A DNA stretch of 64,000 nucleotides from Thermococcus sp. (GCF_015521605.1 NZ_WANV01000030.1:124001-188000); one strand, 5' to 3'; shown: positions 53,478 through 62,039, counted from the first letter of the stretch. The notes: a model not told the origin generated them from the sequence alone. Numbers and translations are program-made.

Positions 53478-53522
53478 GCAAACCCTTATAACCGTATATC
53501 CTACTCTCTTCAGGTGCAGAAC

Positions 53523-54023
53523 ATGGCCGGAACGGTAAGCAAGATAATCCACTTTCACGATGAGGAGGAGTTCCTCGACGACATGAGCGCCGCTATGGAG
53601 CGCTTCTCCTATCTGGCGAGCAAGTACGGCCACAACCCGATTGGTGGTGTCCTGCTGTGGGACTACATCGGAGTCCAGGACGAGGAGGGCGTCAAGATAT
53701 TCCGGGTCGGCGAGTTCCCCTACTTCGAGGGGACGCTCAGGCTTGACCTTGAGACCCTCAGGATAATGGAGAGGTATTTTGATGAGATGGAGAGCAAGTG
53801 GGACGAGCTTCGCGTTGAGGACATCGCCTACTTCGTGGAAATGCTCAATGAGGCCCTCGGGAGGGAGATGGTCTACTACGAGGCCTATGACCTCGGCCTG
53901 GACAGGAACACTGCCTACATAATCATCGACATCGCCGGCCTTCACTACCTTGAGAGCGTTCTTGACGGTCGCGACAGGGAGATATTCGAGGAGGCCGTCG
54001 AGCTGCTGATGAAATACATTTGA
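53523..54023 (+). CDS. Conserved hypothetical protein
   Basis: 166 residues, acidic, soluble, mostly helical at the C-terminus (EDIAYFVEMLNEALGREM...DREIFEEAVELLMKYI). No motif recognised. ATG 53523 follows CAGGTGCAGAAC; a GTG three codons upstream lies where CCCTTATAACC (53484-53494) would start transcription. It precedes another small orphan and queE in the same direction. Confidence 0.65.
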   Translation: MAGTVSKIIHFHDEEEFLDDMSAAMERFSYLASKYGHNPIGGVLLWDYIGVQDEEGVKIFRVGEFPYFEGTLRLDLETLRIMERYFDEMESKWDELRVEDIAYFVEMLNEALGREMVYYEAYDLGLDRNTAYIIIDIAGLHYLESVLDGRDREIFEEAVELLMKYI

Positions 54024-54076
54024 TTGTGCGATTGTTGAATTATACAATTATTTAATTGAAGCTGGAGGTGGTGGCC

Positions 54077-54337
54077 GTGCTCTTCAAGAAGAGGGGAACC
54101 TTCACCGAGGATGACGCCCGGAAGGTCATCGAGATCGTGAGCGAGAGGGCTGGTGTGCGGGAAATAATCATCATGGCCGAGCACGTTACCGAAGAGGCCA
54201 AGAGGCGCCTCTGGGACTATGTCAGGGGAGTTCAGCTTATGGCTGACATGACCGGCGAGGATCGGAGCGTGAGAATCGAGATACTCGAGGGCTATGTGAG
54301 CGATAAGGTGAAGGGACTGAACGTGGAGGAGCTGTGA
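54077..54337 (+). CDS. Small hypothetical protein upstream of queE
   Basis: 86 residues from GTG 54077, chosen because GGAGGTGGTGGCC precedes it; a TTG seven codons earlier overlaps the site. Alpha/beta with FTEDDARKVIEIVSERAGVREIIIMAEHV at the start and EILEGYVSDKVKGLNVEEL at the end. No family recognised. The stop lies close to the queE start (overlapping its GAGG site), so the two are probably co-translated. TTATACAATTATTTAATT upstream is A/T-rich promoter-like sequence. Confidence 0.65.
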   Translation: MLFKKRGTFTEDDARKVIEIVSERAGVREIIIMAEHVTEEAKRRLWDYVRGVQLMADMTGEDRSVRIEILEGYVSDKVKGLNVEEL

Positions 54338-54342
54338 GGAAT

Positions 54343-55104
54343 ATGAGGCCCATAATGGCCGAGGTCTTCAACAGCTGGCAGGGGGAAGGGGGAAGCGTTG
54401 AGGGAAGCGCCTTTGGCAGGAGGCAGATTTTTGTCAGGTTCGCGGGCTGCGACCTGAACTGCGTCTGGTGCGACTCCCGCGAGTACATAGACGCCTCCCG
54501 GGTTTCCCGCTGGAGATACGAGGTTGAGCCCTTCACCGGGAAGTTCGAGTACAGGCCCAACCCTGCTTCGCTCGATGAGGTCATCGATGCCGTTCTGAGC
54601 CTCGATACCGGTGACATACACTCGATAAGCTACACCGGTGGGGAGCCCACCCTCCAGGTGAAAGCTTTGAAGGCCTTGATGGAACGCATGAAGGAGCTCG
54701 GCTTTGACAACTTCCTCGAAACTCATGGAGGACTTCCCGAGCTTGTTAAAGATGTAGTACACCTCGTCGACTACGCGAGCGTTGACATAAAGGACGAGAC
54801 CGCCAGCGCCACGGAGGACTGGAAAGGCCTCGTCCTCAGGGAGGTCGAGAGCATCAGGATTCTAAAGGAAGCGGGAGCGAAGACCTACGCCAAGCTCGTC
54901 GTTACTTCCGAAACGAAGCTCGAAAACGTCCGCTGGTACGCGGAGCTTTTGAAAGGGCTGGCACCGCTCGTCATCCAGCCGAGAGAGCCGATTGACGTCT
55001 CCCAGGAGAGACTTATGAAGTTCTATAGTGAGGCGGCCAGGATAATGGGCCGGAAGAACGTCGGCCTGAGCTTCCAGGTGCACAAGTACCTCAACGTCCT
55101 CTGA
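54343..55104 (+). CDS. queE: 7-carboxy-7-deazaguanine synthase QueE
   Basis: 253 residues from ATG 54343 (GTGAGGAAT before it). NSWQGEGGSVEGSAFGRRQIFVRFAGCDLNCVWCDS holds the substrate loop and the CX3CX2C radical SAM motif near residues 32-39, followed by SYTGGEPTLQ near 105 and ETHGGLPE. The enzyme contracts 6-carboxytetrahydropterin to 7-carboxy-7-deazaguanine, the precursor of archaeosine in tRNA. Other pathway genes (QueD, QueC, TGT) are not in the window. Confidence 0.92.
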   Translation: MRPIMAEVFNSWQGEGGSVEGSAFGRRQIFVRFAGCDLNCVWCDSREYIDASRVSRWRYEVEPFTGKFEYRPNPASLDEVIDAVLSLDTGDIHSISYTGGEPTLQVKALKALMERMKELGFDNFLETHGGLPELVKDVVHLVDYASVDIKDETASATEDWKGLVLREVESIRILKEAGAKTYAKLVVTSETKLENVRWYAELLKGLAPLVIQPREPIDVSQERLMKFYSEAARIMGRKNVGLSFQVHKYLNVL

Positions 55105-55113
55105 GGTGGGAGC

Positions 55114-55554
55114 GTGAAGGGCAAGGTGCTTATTGCGCTCTCCCTCCTCTTCGCTGGCCTCTCCACATATTTCCAGGGCTCCAGCGGAGGGCTTTCTCTC
55201 GTGCTCCTCCTGGCGGCGTTCGTGGCTCTCTTTTCCGGAGTTTATCTAATCACCCGCTCGAAACCTTCCAGGCGTTCTGGGGATGCATACCTCATCCTCG
55301 GCGTTCTCCTTCCAATCCTGCTGTTTCTAAACTATGGGAATCCGCTTTATCTCCTTGCGGGCGGCCTCATTGGGGTAGCCCTCCTATGGAATTCCGAAAA
55401 ATCGGTGTTGCTCCTGGTTCCGGCGGGGCTGATAATGGGGTGGCTGGCCCTTGGGGAAGGCTCATACGTGGCCAGGTTCGTCGGTGCTTTCCTCCTCGCG
55501 GTTTCCATAGTCGTGGGAGGGGCGTCGCTGTACTTCTGGTTTAAATACAGGTGA
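55114..55554 (+). CDS. Membrane protein, unknown
   Basis: 146 residues, about five hydrophobic helices with short loops (RSKPSRRSGD is the only basic loop). The protein starts at GTG 55114 after GAGGTGGGAGC, nine bases downstream of queE, so it is likely in that operon. No family recognised. Its end is followed by the candidate C/D box RNA. Confidence 0.6.
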   Translation: MKGKVLIALSLLFAGLSTYFQGSSGGLSLVLLLAAFVALFSGVYLITRSKPSRRSGDAYLILGVLLPILLFLNYGNPLYLLAGGLIGVALLWNSEKSVLLLVPAGLIMGWLALGEGSYVARFVGAFLLAVSIVVGGASLYFWFKYR

Positions 55555-55582
55555 GCTTTTAAGGGATTCCCCGAAGTGAGTA

Positions 55583-55641
55583 CGGCGATGATGACATTGG
55601 CCTTTAGGGTGAGTGATGCCCGGGATCGACGGCCTGAGCCG
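55583..55641 (+). ncRNA. Candidate C/D box sRNA
   Basis: C box ATGATGA (55588-55594), C'-like GTGATGC (55613-55619) and D box CTGA (55634-55637) lie at archaeal C/D sRNA spacing, 50 bases from C to D. CGGC (55583-55586) and GCCG (55638-55641) can close the terminal stem that builds the kink-turn. The D' box is weak, within CTTTAGGG. The guide before D (about CGGGATCGACGGC) would direct 2'-O-methylation of an unidentified RNA. It lies alone in the 55555-55711 gap. No tRNA or rRNA target match was attempted by computation. Confidence 0.55.
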
Positions 55642-55711
55642 CGCCGTCAAATTTTTAAATCTCCCCTCTTTTAGTAACCCCTGGAAAGATTAAAGGTTGG
55701 GGGGTGGTGTC

Positions 55712-57037
55712 GTGCCAGTGATAGAGGAAGTGACCGCACCGAGGAGCTTTGAGAGGATTGGCAGCCACTCCCACATAAGGGGCCTCGGCCTCGACGAGAA
55801 CGGGAAGGCCAGGTTCATGGGGGATGGGATGGTCGGGCAGATCAAGGCGAGGGAAGCGGCCGGAATAGCGGTCGAGCTCATCAAGCGCGGCAAGCTCGCC
55901 GGCAAGGGAATCCTCCTCGTCGGCCCGACCGGCAGCGGTAAGACCGCCATTGCGATGGGCATAGCGAGGGAGCTTGGCGAGGACGTTCCCTTCGTCCAGA
56001 TCGCTGGAAGTGAGATTTACTCCGCTGAGGTCAAGAAGACGGAGTTCCTGAAGGAGGCCCTCAGGAGGGCTATAGGGGTAAGGATAAGTGAGGAGAGGAA
56101 GGTCTACGAGGGGGAAGTCAGGGAGATCAAAATCAACAGGACGAGGCACCCGTTCAACCCTTACGTTGAAATCCCGGAGAGCGTCCTCATAACCCTCCGC
56201 ACGAAGGATGATGAGAAGACTATCAGGGCCGGCAGGGAGATAGCGTACCAGCTGCTTGAGATGGGCGTTGAGGAGGGTGACGTCATACAGATTGACGCCG
56301 AGACCGGAAGGATTTCCAAGATAGGCACGACCAAGGAGGAAGAGGGCCTGTTCTTCAAGCGCAAGGTGAACCTTCCCAGCGGCCCGGTTCTCAAGATAAA
56401 GGAGTTCACCTACACGGTTACACTCCACGACCTCGACGTTGCCAACGCTAGGGGCAACATATTCGGCCTGCTCTTCAGCACTGGGGCTGAGATAAGCGAC
56501 GAGATAAGGCAGCGCGTTGATGAGACCGTCAAGAAGTGGATCGAGGAAGGAAAGGCCAGCCTCGTGCCGGGGGTTCTATTCATAGACGAGGTTCACATGC
56601 TCGACATCGAGGCCTTCTCGTTCCTTGCGAGGGCGATGGAGAGCGAGCTTGCGCCGATCCTGATCCTCGCTACCAACCGCGGAAGGACGAAGATAAGGGG
56701 CACCGACCTCGAAGCCCCGCACGGAATACCCATCGACATGCTCGACAGGCTGCTCATAATCAACACCGAGCCCTACAGGAAGGAGGAGATAAGGGAGATA
56801 GTCAAGATACGCGCAAAGGAGGAGAAGATCGACGTCAGCGAGGAGGCGATAGAGTACCTCGCGGAGCTCGGAGAGAAGACCAGCCTGCGCTACGCGGTGC
56901 AGCTCCTTGCTCCGGCCAGTGTTCTGGCAAAGGGTGGCAGGGTGGAGAAGGAGCACATCGAGAGGGCGAAGGAGTACTTCGCGGACCTCAGGAGGAGCAT
57001 GGAGTTCGTGGAGAAGCTTGAGGGGATGCTGAAGTGA
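55712..57037 (+). CDS. TIP49 / RuvB-like AAA+ helicase
   Basis: 441 residues from GTG 55712, which follows GGGGGTGGTGTC. Walker A VGPTGSGKTA near residue 74, Walker B LFIDEVHML near 290, the domain-II insertion between them (residues about 125-235, an OB-like domain), sensor-I ATNRG and the arginine-finger region APHGIPIDMLDRL. This is the pontin/reptin (RuvBL1/2, TIP49) family, first noticed in archaea as a TBP-interacting protein. It probably forms hexamers working on chromatin, transcription or RNP assembly. Codon bias is strong. Confidence 0.93.
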   Translation: MPVIEEVTAPRSFERIGSHSHIRGLGLDENGKARFMGDGMVGQIKAREAAGIAVELIKRGKLAGKGILLVGPTGSGKTAIAMGIARELGEDVPFVQIAGSEIYSAEVKKTEFLKEALRRAIGVRISEERKVYEGEVREIKINRTRHPFNPYVEIPESVLITLRTKDDEKTIRAGREIAYQLLEMGVEEGDVIQIDAETGRISKIGTTKEEEGLFFKRKVNLPSGPVLKIKEFTYTVTLHDLDVANARGNIFGLLFSTGAEISDEIRQRVDETVKKWIEEGKASLVPGVLFIDEVHMLDIEAFSFLARAMESELAPILILATNRGRTKIRGTDLEAPHGIPIDMLDRLLIINTEPYRKEEIREIVKIRAKEEKIDVSEEAIEYLAELGEKTSLRYAVQLLAPASVLAKGGRVEKEHIERAKEYFADLRRSMEFVEKLEGMLK

Positions 57038-57044
57038 TGCCCTT

Positions 57045-58043
57045 CTATCTTCCCCCCATTATCCTCATCAGCTTTCTGCTCAGCTTGAGGTGGAATTCGA
57101 ACTCGTGGTAGACCCGGTTCTCCGTCGGGAAGACCAGCTTCAGCTCGTTCAGACCACCCTTGCCTCCGAACTCGCCGAACACGATTATTCCATTCACCTC
57201 TATGACGCCGAAGACCGCCGCGAGGTTGAAGAGCAGTGTTCTGAGCTGGTACGCCGTTACATCATGCCTTCCCAGTTCCCTGCGCGGGTACCTGAAGAGG
57301 AAGTACTCAAGCCCCTCCATCTCGGCCACGTCGGTTATCGCTATGTCCGCCGTTAGGAAGACCAGCAGGGTCGGCGTCATGTTGTCGTAGTGCTTGAGGG
57401 ACTTCACTATTATTTCGTCGTTGTTGTGGGCCGGCTCCTTAACGTTCTCCGCTATGATTATCCTGTCCTTCAACCTCTCGAACTCCTTGAGGGCTATGTA
57501 CGCGGCTTTTCTGCTCTTCTTTGTCCTCCTGTTGCTGAACTCTCTGACAAGGGTTCCGTTCCTCACCTCGCGCCTTATCTCCTCCAGCTCCCGGTGGCGG
57601 TACTTGTAGTTCATCGCGTTCTCAATCTCTTTCTTCACGCCCTCCGCCACGACTATCTGGTACCTGTCCAGGGGCCTGAAGCCCGAGATGAAGCGGTGGT
57701 AGAAGAGGTTCGTGTCGGGGGCGAAGGCCACTCCCTTCTTCAGCCTCTCGTAGAGCTCAAGGTTCTGGAGGAACTCGTCCACGTTGTCGTAGAGGATTAT
57801 TCCCGAGGATATGAAGGTCTCGTAGAAGTCCGTGTAGGTGGGCAGTTCATGGGAGAGATACTCAGGAACCCTCTCGTTGAATTCCCTTCTGTCAACGGTA
57901 ACTTCGACGCGGTAGCCTGTTTCTATAGGCTTTGCCCTCAGCAGATTGATGCCGTACAGCGGATAGCTTACTCTGACCTCGCCCAGGACGTTGAGCAGTA
58001 TCTGGAGCTCCGGCTTCTCTATGACCTCAGTGAGGCTGTGCAT
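57045..58043 (-). CDS. PIN-domain ribonuclease, partner of CARF-like protein
   Basis: 332 residues. An unassigned N-terminal alpha/beta region (1-105), then a PIN domain: AFAPDTNLFYHRF (first Asp) near 108-120, VAEGVKKEIENAM (Glu) near 137, HNNDEIIVKSL (Asp) near 210 and FLTADIAITDVAEMEG (Asp) near 230, so the acidic tetrad is complete. The remaining 90 residues are beta-rich, unassigned. PIN domains cut RNA with Mg/Mn. ATG 58043 follows GGGTGATGAAA and lies inside the end of the CARF-like gene (17-base overlap). Confidence 0.8.
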   Translation of the reverse strand: MHSLTEVIEKPELQILLNVLGEVRVSYPLYGINLLRAKPIETGYRVEVTVDRREFNERVPEYLSHELPTYTDFYETFISSGIILYDNVDEFLQNLELYERLKKGVAFAPDTNLFYHRFISGFRPLDRYQIVVAEGVKKEIENAMNYKYRHRELEEIRREVRNGTLVREFSNRRTKKSRKAAYIALKEFERLKDRIIIAENVKEPAHNNDEIIVKSLKHYDNMTPTLLVFLTADIAITDVAEMEGLEYFLFRYPRRELGRHDVTAYQLRTLLFNLAAVFGVIEVNGIIVFGEFGGKGGLNELKLVFPTENRVYHEFEFHLKLSRKLMRIMGGR

Positions 58044-58521
58044 TTTCATCACCCAAGAAGTTCTTGAGACGCTGCATGTGTTTGGGAATCATCATGTACG
58101 GTCTATCTGGGAAGTCCATATCGAGGAGGGCCAGGTATATTATCCTGTCCACGGGGAACTCCCTGAGCTGAACCACTGCAGCGGTGGCCAGAGCCTTTCG
58201 TCCGGACGTTATGTCCAGGCCGATTGTGTATCCATCCCTTTCAAGGCTTTTGAAAAGCTCCTTGAACTTTCTATCGGCCTCAAGGAAGCTGTTATCGGGA
58301 ATGATCACCGTTTCAATTTTTGGAACAAAGTTGTACGCCTGGGAGATGGCCCTCAACGCATCAATGACCTTTGGAAGCTTCTCCCGGTAGATCTCCTCCG
58401 TGAATATAAACACCTTCTCCGGTTTTTTTCCCTTCGAAACCACCGCATAATACGTATTCACAAGGGCCCACCCCGATCGGCCCAGCAAGGTCACGTACGC
58501 TATCTTCCTTGAAGATACCAT
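58027..58521 (-). CDS. CARF-like (CRISPR-associated Rossmann fold) protein
   Basis: 164 residues from ATG 58521, where GCCGGAGGAATTTGTG provides the ribosome binding site; an ATG six codons upstream has none. KIAYVTLLGRSGWALVNTYY is a first strand and loop; PEKVFIFTEEIYREKLPKV follows; and GLDITSGRKALATAAVV near residues 114-130 matches the D(I/L)T(G/S)GRK motif that binds cyclic oligoadenylate in CARF domains. No effector domain is fused; the next gene encodes a PIN RNase. No cas gene is near. Confidence 0.72.
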   Translation of the reverse strand: MVSSRKIAYVTLLGRSGWALVNTYYAVVSKGKKPEKVFIFTEEIYREKLPKVIDALRAISQAYNFVPKIETVIIPDNSFLEADRKFKELFKSLERDGYTIGLDITSGRKALATAAVVQLREFPVDRIIYLALLDMDFPDRPYMMIPKHMQRLKNFLGDENAQPH

Positions 58522-58566
58522 CACAAATTCCTCCGGCATTACAGTATTTTGTGGCCACCACTTTCT

Positions 58567-59028
58567 TCACTCAACTAGCACCATCCCGTACAAAACGCTT
58601 TCGGAGAAATCCATTCGGACAATCCTTCCCATCTCGATGCCGATGGCGCATAAGCTCGGTCTGACTTTCGTTGGCATCCTGCAGGGCTCTCCCCTCTCAA
58701 ACGGACAGTCGTCACATAGGTTGCAGTTTCCTGGGAACAGCGCGGTGGCATACATTTTTCCCTCCCGGAAAAGCTCCTCCTCCCGCTTTAACAGGTACAG
58801 TAGGGCTTCCCTCTTGTCCTGCTCGAAGCGGTCCATGTTTACCTCGAACTTTATTATTAAGGCCTTCTTGAAGTGCCGCACCCACTCTTTAGCCTCCCTC
58901 CAGCCCGGAACGTGTGGTGGGCAGCCCGGCCTCTTCCCGTACATTGGACAGGAGCGGCACTTCCAGACCGGCCTAGGTGAGACGACTATCTCATCCGCTG
59001 GAATTTCCTTCTCCCAGAGCACTCTCAT
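58567..59028 (-). CDS. DUF2284 predicted metal-binding protein
   Basis: 153 residues with ten Cys. WKCRSCPMYGKRPGCPPHVPG near residues 23-43 and CNLCDDCPFERGEPCRMPTKVRPS near 109-132 match DUF2284, a Cys-rich domain that may hold an Fe-S cluster, found also near radical SAM and corrinoid enzymes. ATG 59028 is preceded by TGAGGTGCTTCT. Function unknown. Confidence 0.82.
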   Translation of the reverse strand: MRVLWEKEIPADEIVVSPRPVWKCRSCPMYGKRPGCPPHVPGWREAKEWVRHFKKALIIKFEVNMDRFEQDKREALLYLLKREEELFREGKMYATALFPGNCNLCDDCPFERGEPCRMPTKVRPSLCAIGIEMGRIVRMDFSESVLYGMVLVE

Positions 59029-59071
59029 AGAAGCACCTCAAAATGCTAAATGAGTGGAGTTAAAAAAAGGT

Positions 59072-59752
59072 TTAGTAATCTCTTTTCAGAGGAAGCGTCA
59101 CTCCTTCTATCTCCGGAGTTATAGACTTCATGACCGATAGCAAATACTGGCTTTTTTCTTTGGTCATTTTTATGACAGTAGTTGCAACTTCCTCAAGCAG
59201 AGGTAAAATGCGAGGATTGTTAATCTCCAGAAGGTCTTTGTTGATGAAGTAAAATGCGATTCTGCGTTCGTCTCCGGTATAACTCAGGATTGCGTTTATA
59301 AGATTCATACCAGCTTTTATGTCTGATATTACAAAAAGCTTCTCAGACCCTAAAACTATGTCTACTACCACTCCCCTCTCCAGAAGAGGTTCGTAGACAC
59401 GCTCGTACTCTACTTTTCTAATGGCATACTGTTTGAGCTCTAACCGTGCCACAACCTTACCAACATCTAAAAGACCTGCCTCTTTAATAACTTCGACATC
59501 GTCGATATCTCTAACGTCGATTCCTGCCAGTTTTAGATGAGCTCTATAGAGATACAAGGTGTCTAAAACATCATCAATGACTATCCGATGTCCTCGCTCT
59601 TTAGCCCATTTCACTATGTAGTGAAAGCATGCTACTGGTGATGTCAGAGAGTCGTATTCGATTATCACAGTCTCTCCGGGTTTAAGAGCATCCAGGATGT
59701 CCGAACCGTTTTCATTTTTCACGCCCCCGGAGAGTCGGATAGGTGTTAACAT
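59072..59752 (-). CDS. DUF257 family protein (RecA-like fold without Walker A)
   Basis: 226 residues. LKPGETVIIEYDSLTSPVACFHYIVKWAKERGHRIVIDD near residues 23-61 is the DUF257 pattern of Thermococcales, a RecA/KaiC-like core in which the P-loop is replaced (EYDS). Function unknown. Base composition is A/T-richer than in the neighbours, so it may be imported. The start is uncertain: ATG 59752 with TGGAGA upstream, or GTG near 59722. Confidence 0.72.
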   Translation of the reverse strand: MLTPIRLSGGVKNENGSDILDALKPGETVIIEYDSLTSPVACFHYIVKWAKERGHRIVIDDVLDTLYLYRAHLKLAGIDVRDIDDVEVIKEAGLLDVGKVVARLELKQYAIRKVEYERVYEPLLERGVVVDIVLGSEKLFVISDIKAGMNLINAILSYTGDERRIAFYFINKDLLEINNPRILPLLEEVATTVIKMTKEKSQYLLSVMKSITPEIEGVTLPLKRDY

Positions 59753-59847
59753 TCTCCATTAACTCTAAGGACGTATTAAAGGATTATATAATTTTTGATG
59801 GGGTAGGATTGTGAAAAATGACAGGGAAATGCCCTGGCAACACCTGT

Positions 59848-60576
59848 CTAGTCCATCAGCCTGCCGCCGTTGACGTCTATGAGCTCGCCCGTTATGTGGT
59901 CGTTTTCAAGGAGGAATATCACGGCGTGGGCTATCTCTTCCGGTCTGGCTATCTCCCCGGTCAGCGAGAGCGAGCGGAGCCTCTCCTTTATCTCGGGGCT
60001 TATCAGCTCTGTGTCAACCGGGCCGGGAGCGACAGCGTTGACGAGTATATCGGGAGCCAGATGTCTCGCGAGGTTGAACGTGAGGGCTATCAGCCCGCCC
60101 TTCGATGCGGCGTAGTGGGGACCAACCGTCCCGCCGTCCTTGCCGGCTATCGAGGCTATATTCACTATCTTGCCCCTCTTCATGTATCTGAGAACCTCCT
60201 GGGTGACTATGAAGGCCCCCTTGAGGTTGACGCCGAGAACCGCGTCCCAGTCATCATCGGTGACCTCCATAGGCTTCAGGGCCCTTCCGAGGATTCCCGC
60301 GTTGTTCACGAGGATGTCTATCCTTTCGAAGTGATTGATGATCTCCTCGACCATCTTTCTGACCTCCTCGCGATTGCTCACGTCGGCCTTTACGGCAATC
60401 GCGTCAACTCCATAGGAACGGCAGAGTTCGGCGGTCTCTTCGGCCTTTTCCCTGCTGTGGGCATAGTTCACGGCGACGTTCGCTCCCTTCTCCGCGAGGG
60501 CTATCGCTATCGCTCTTCCTATCCCCCTTCCTCCGCCGGTAACGAGGGCAACCTTCCCTTTCAGCTCCACGTGCAT
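59848..60576 (-). CDS. SDR-family oxidoreductase (FabG-like)
   Basis: 242 residues. NAD(P) loop VTGGGRGIGRAI near 11-22, NNAG near 86, catalytic Ser in IVNIASIAG near 134 and YxxxK in YAASKGG near 152. A classical short-chain dehydrogenase, closest by eye to 3-ketoacyl reductases and glucose dehydrogenase-like SDRs; archaea have no acyl-carrier-protein fatty acid synthesis, so the substrate is open. GAGGGGGCTGGTG precedes ATG 60576. Confidence 0.9.
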   Translation of the reverse strand: MHVELKGKVALVTGGGRGIGRAIAIALAEKGANVAVNYAHSREKAEETAELCRSYGVDAIAVKADVSNREEVRKMVEEIINHFERIDILVNNAGILGRALKPMEVTDDDWDAVLGVNLKGAFIVTQEVLRYMKRGKIVNIASIAGKDGGTVGPHYAASKGGLIALTFNLARHLAPDILVNAVAPGPVDTELISPEIKERLRSLSLTGEIARPEEIAHAVIFLLENDHITGELIDVNGGRLMD

Positions 60577-60655
60577 CACCAGCCCCCTCTTTGACTTTGA
60601 ACTTAATAAAATCTAAGGCCGAAATATTTTTACGTTTGAAAACTTAATTGTTCAT

Positions 60656-61213
60656 ATGAAGGAATTCGTGGTAGCGCTGGTTTTGATTTTTGGGACGCTG
60701 GCCGCTGGATGCACGTCCCAAGAAAAGCCCGAAGGAGGGGTTGGTATGGATTTGGAGATCGGTTCGATATTCCACAACGGAGAGTACATACCCGTTGAGT
60801 TCACGTGCGATGGTGAGAACGTCAATCCTCCCATCTTCATCGGCCACATAGACCCCAAGGCCAAAAGCCTAGTCATCATCATGGACGACCCCGACGCCCC
60901 CGGTGGAACGTTCACCCACTGGATAGCCTGGAACATCCCACCGCTCGGGGAGATTCCCAAAGGTGTGCCCCCTCAGCCTGAGGTTGATGCCCCGGTGCAC
61001 GTTGTTCAGGGACGCAACGACTTCGGAAGGATAGGCTACGGTGGTCCGTGTCCGCCGAGGGGCCACGGCGTCCACCACTACCACTTCAAGGTCTATGCGC
61101 TCGATACGACTCTCAATATCAAACCCGGCTCAAGCAGGGAAGAACTGGAAAGGGCCATGGCAGGCCACGTTATCCAGTGGGGAGAGCTCGTCGGCCTCTA
61201 CGAGAGGAAATAA
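60656..61213 (+). CDS. YbhB/YbcL-type PEBP (Raf kinase inhibitor-like) lipoprotein
   Basis: 185 residues. A lipoprotein-like signal ends LAAGC near residue 21, then the PEBP domain: SIFHNGEYIPVEFTCDGENVNPP, IIMDDPDAPGGTFTHWIAWNIP and GGPCPPRGHGVHHYHFKVYALD (ligand-pocket DPDAP and GPCPP...H motifs). The family binds phospholipids or small anions; role in archaea unknown. ATATTTTTACG lies upstream as a possible TATA. Confidence 0.9.
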   Translation: MKEFVVALVLIFGTLAAGCTSQEKPEGGVGMDLEIGSIFHNGEYIPVEFTCDGENVNPPIFIGHIDPKAKSLVIIMDDPDAPGGTFTHWIAWNIPPLGEIPKGVPPQPEVDAPVHVVQGRNDFGRIGYGGPCPPRGHGVHHYHFKVYALDTTLNIKPGSSREELERAMAGHVIQWGELVGLYERK

Positions 61214-61215
61214 AC

Positions 61216-61473
61216 CTACCTTTTCTTTTCCATCAGTTTTACTGTCAGGTTTATGGCACTCTGAAATGCCGCAAGGAAGTTCAGGGCGAAGAATATCCAG
61301 TCCCCTATCAGGTAGGAGTATATGGTGAGCAGCGTCGAGGCCGTCACGTATATCAGTATGAACTGCATGTTAAGCGGGCATTTTCTGGTCTTTATGGTCT
61401 CCCACGTCTGAGGAACCCACGAACTCACCAGCAACAGCATTCCTATCAGTCCTATTATCGCTCCGCCATCCAT
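61216..61473 (-). CDS. SemiSWEET/PQ-loop membrane protein
   Basis: 85 residues with three hydrophobic helices. The first carries SWVPQTWETIKTRKC, the PQ-loop of SemiSWEET-type proteins; three helices form half a transporter that works as a dimer. Sugar transport is known for some members; the substrate here is unknown. GGGGGTGAGAAAA precedes ATG 61473, preferred to a TTG five codons upstream. Confidence 0.8.
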   Translation of the reverse strand: MDGGAIIGLIGMLLLVSSWVPQTWETIKTRKCPLNMQFILIYVTASTLLTIYSYLIGDWIFFALNFLAAFQSAINLTVKLMEKKR

Positions 61474-61574
61474 TTTTCTCACCCCCAACGGGGAAGAGAG
61501 GAGCGTAAAAAAGCCTTGTGGATGGATTGGTGTTAAAATTCCCCAAAAATCTTGGAAAAATAGACAGAATTAAG

Positions 61575-62039
61575 CTAAAGCTGGCTTGCGAGCCTTGACA
61601 TTGCCCACGTTTTGACGTCCTCATCCATAATTCCATTGATGAGCTCCATGGCCTCCGAAATCTTTCCTGCTTTTGCGAGCGTGAGAGCGACCTCCGCCTC
61701 GACCTTTGACCTGTTGGAAATGTCGGTGATGTATCTTGATACGTGAAGGGCATCGTCTGGTTTGCCCAGATTCAAAAACTCAAAGGCCAGGCTCATTAGG
61801 GCCTTTGTGCTTTCCTCGTGGTTCTCTATATCGAGCGCCGCCTGGATAGCCCGGTCAAGGGCCTCCTTGTAGGGCGAACCCTTCCGTGCGACTTCAACCG
61901 CTATGTGGGAGAATGCCTTTGATCTGATCACTTTGTCGGGTATGCCATCGGCCATTTCTATGGCCTCTTTCACTTTTCCCGAATTAACGAGCTTAAGAAC
62001 AGCCTCATAGAGCGCCCGAGAGCGATACCACTCCTGCAT
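61575..62039 (-). CDS. TPR-like helical repeat protein
   Basis: 154 residues, all helical, three to four repeats of about 35-40 residues (GKVKEAIEMADGIPDKVIRSKAFSHIAVEVA; GKPDDALHVSRYITDISNRSKVEAEVALTLA; GKISEAMELINGIMDEDVKTWAMSRLA). The repeat signature G..(E/D)A..(I/V)... I.D...(R/K)S.A resembles that of the TPR gene at 47881, so the two are likely paralogous scaffolds. ATG 62039 follows TTTGGGGATAATC. Confidence 0.75.
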   Translation of the reverse strand: MQEWYRSRALYEAVLKLVNSGKVKEAIEMADGIPDKVIRSKAFSHIAVEVARKGSPYKEALDRAIQAALDIENHEESTKALMSLAFEFLNLGKPDDALHVSRYITDISNRSKVEAEVALTLAKAGKISEAMELINGIMDEDVKTWAMSRLASQL

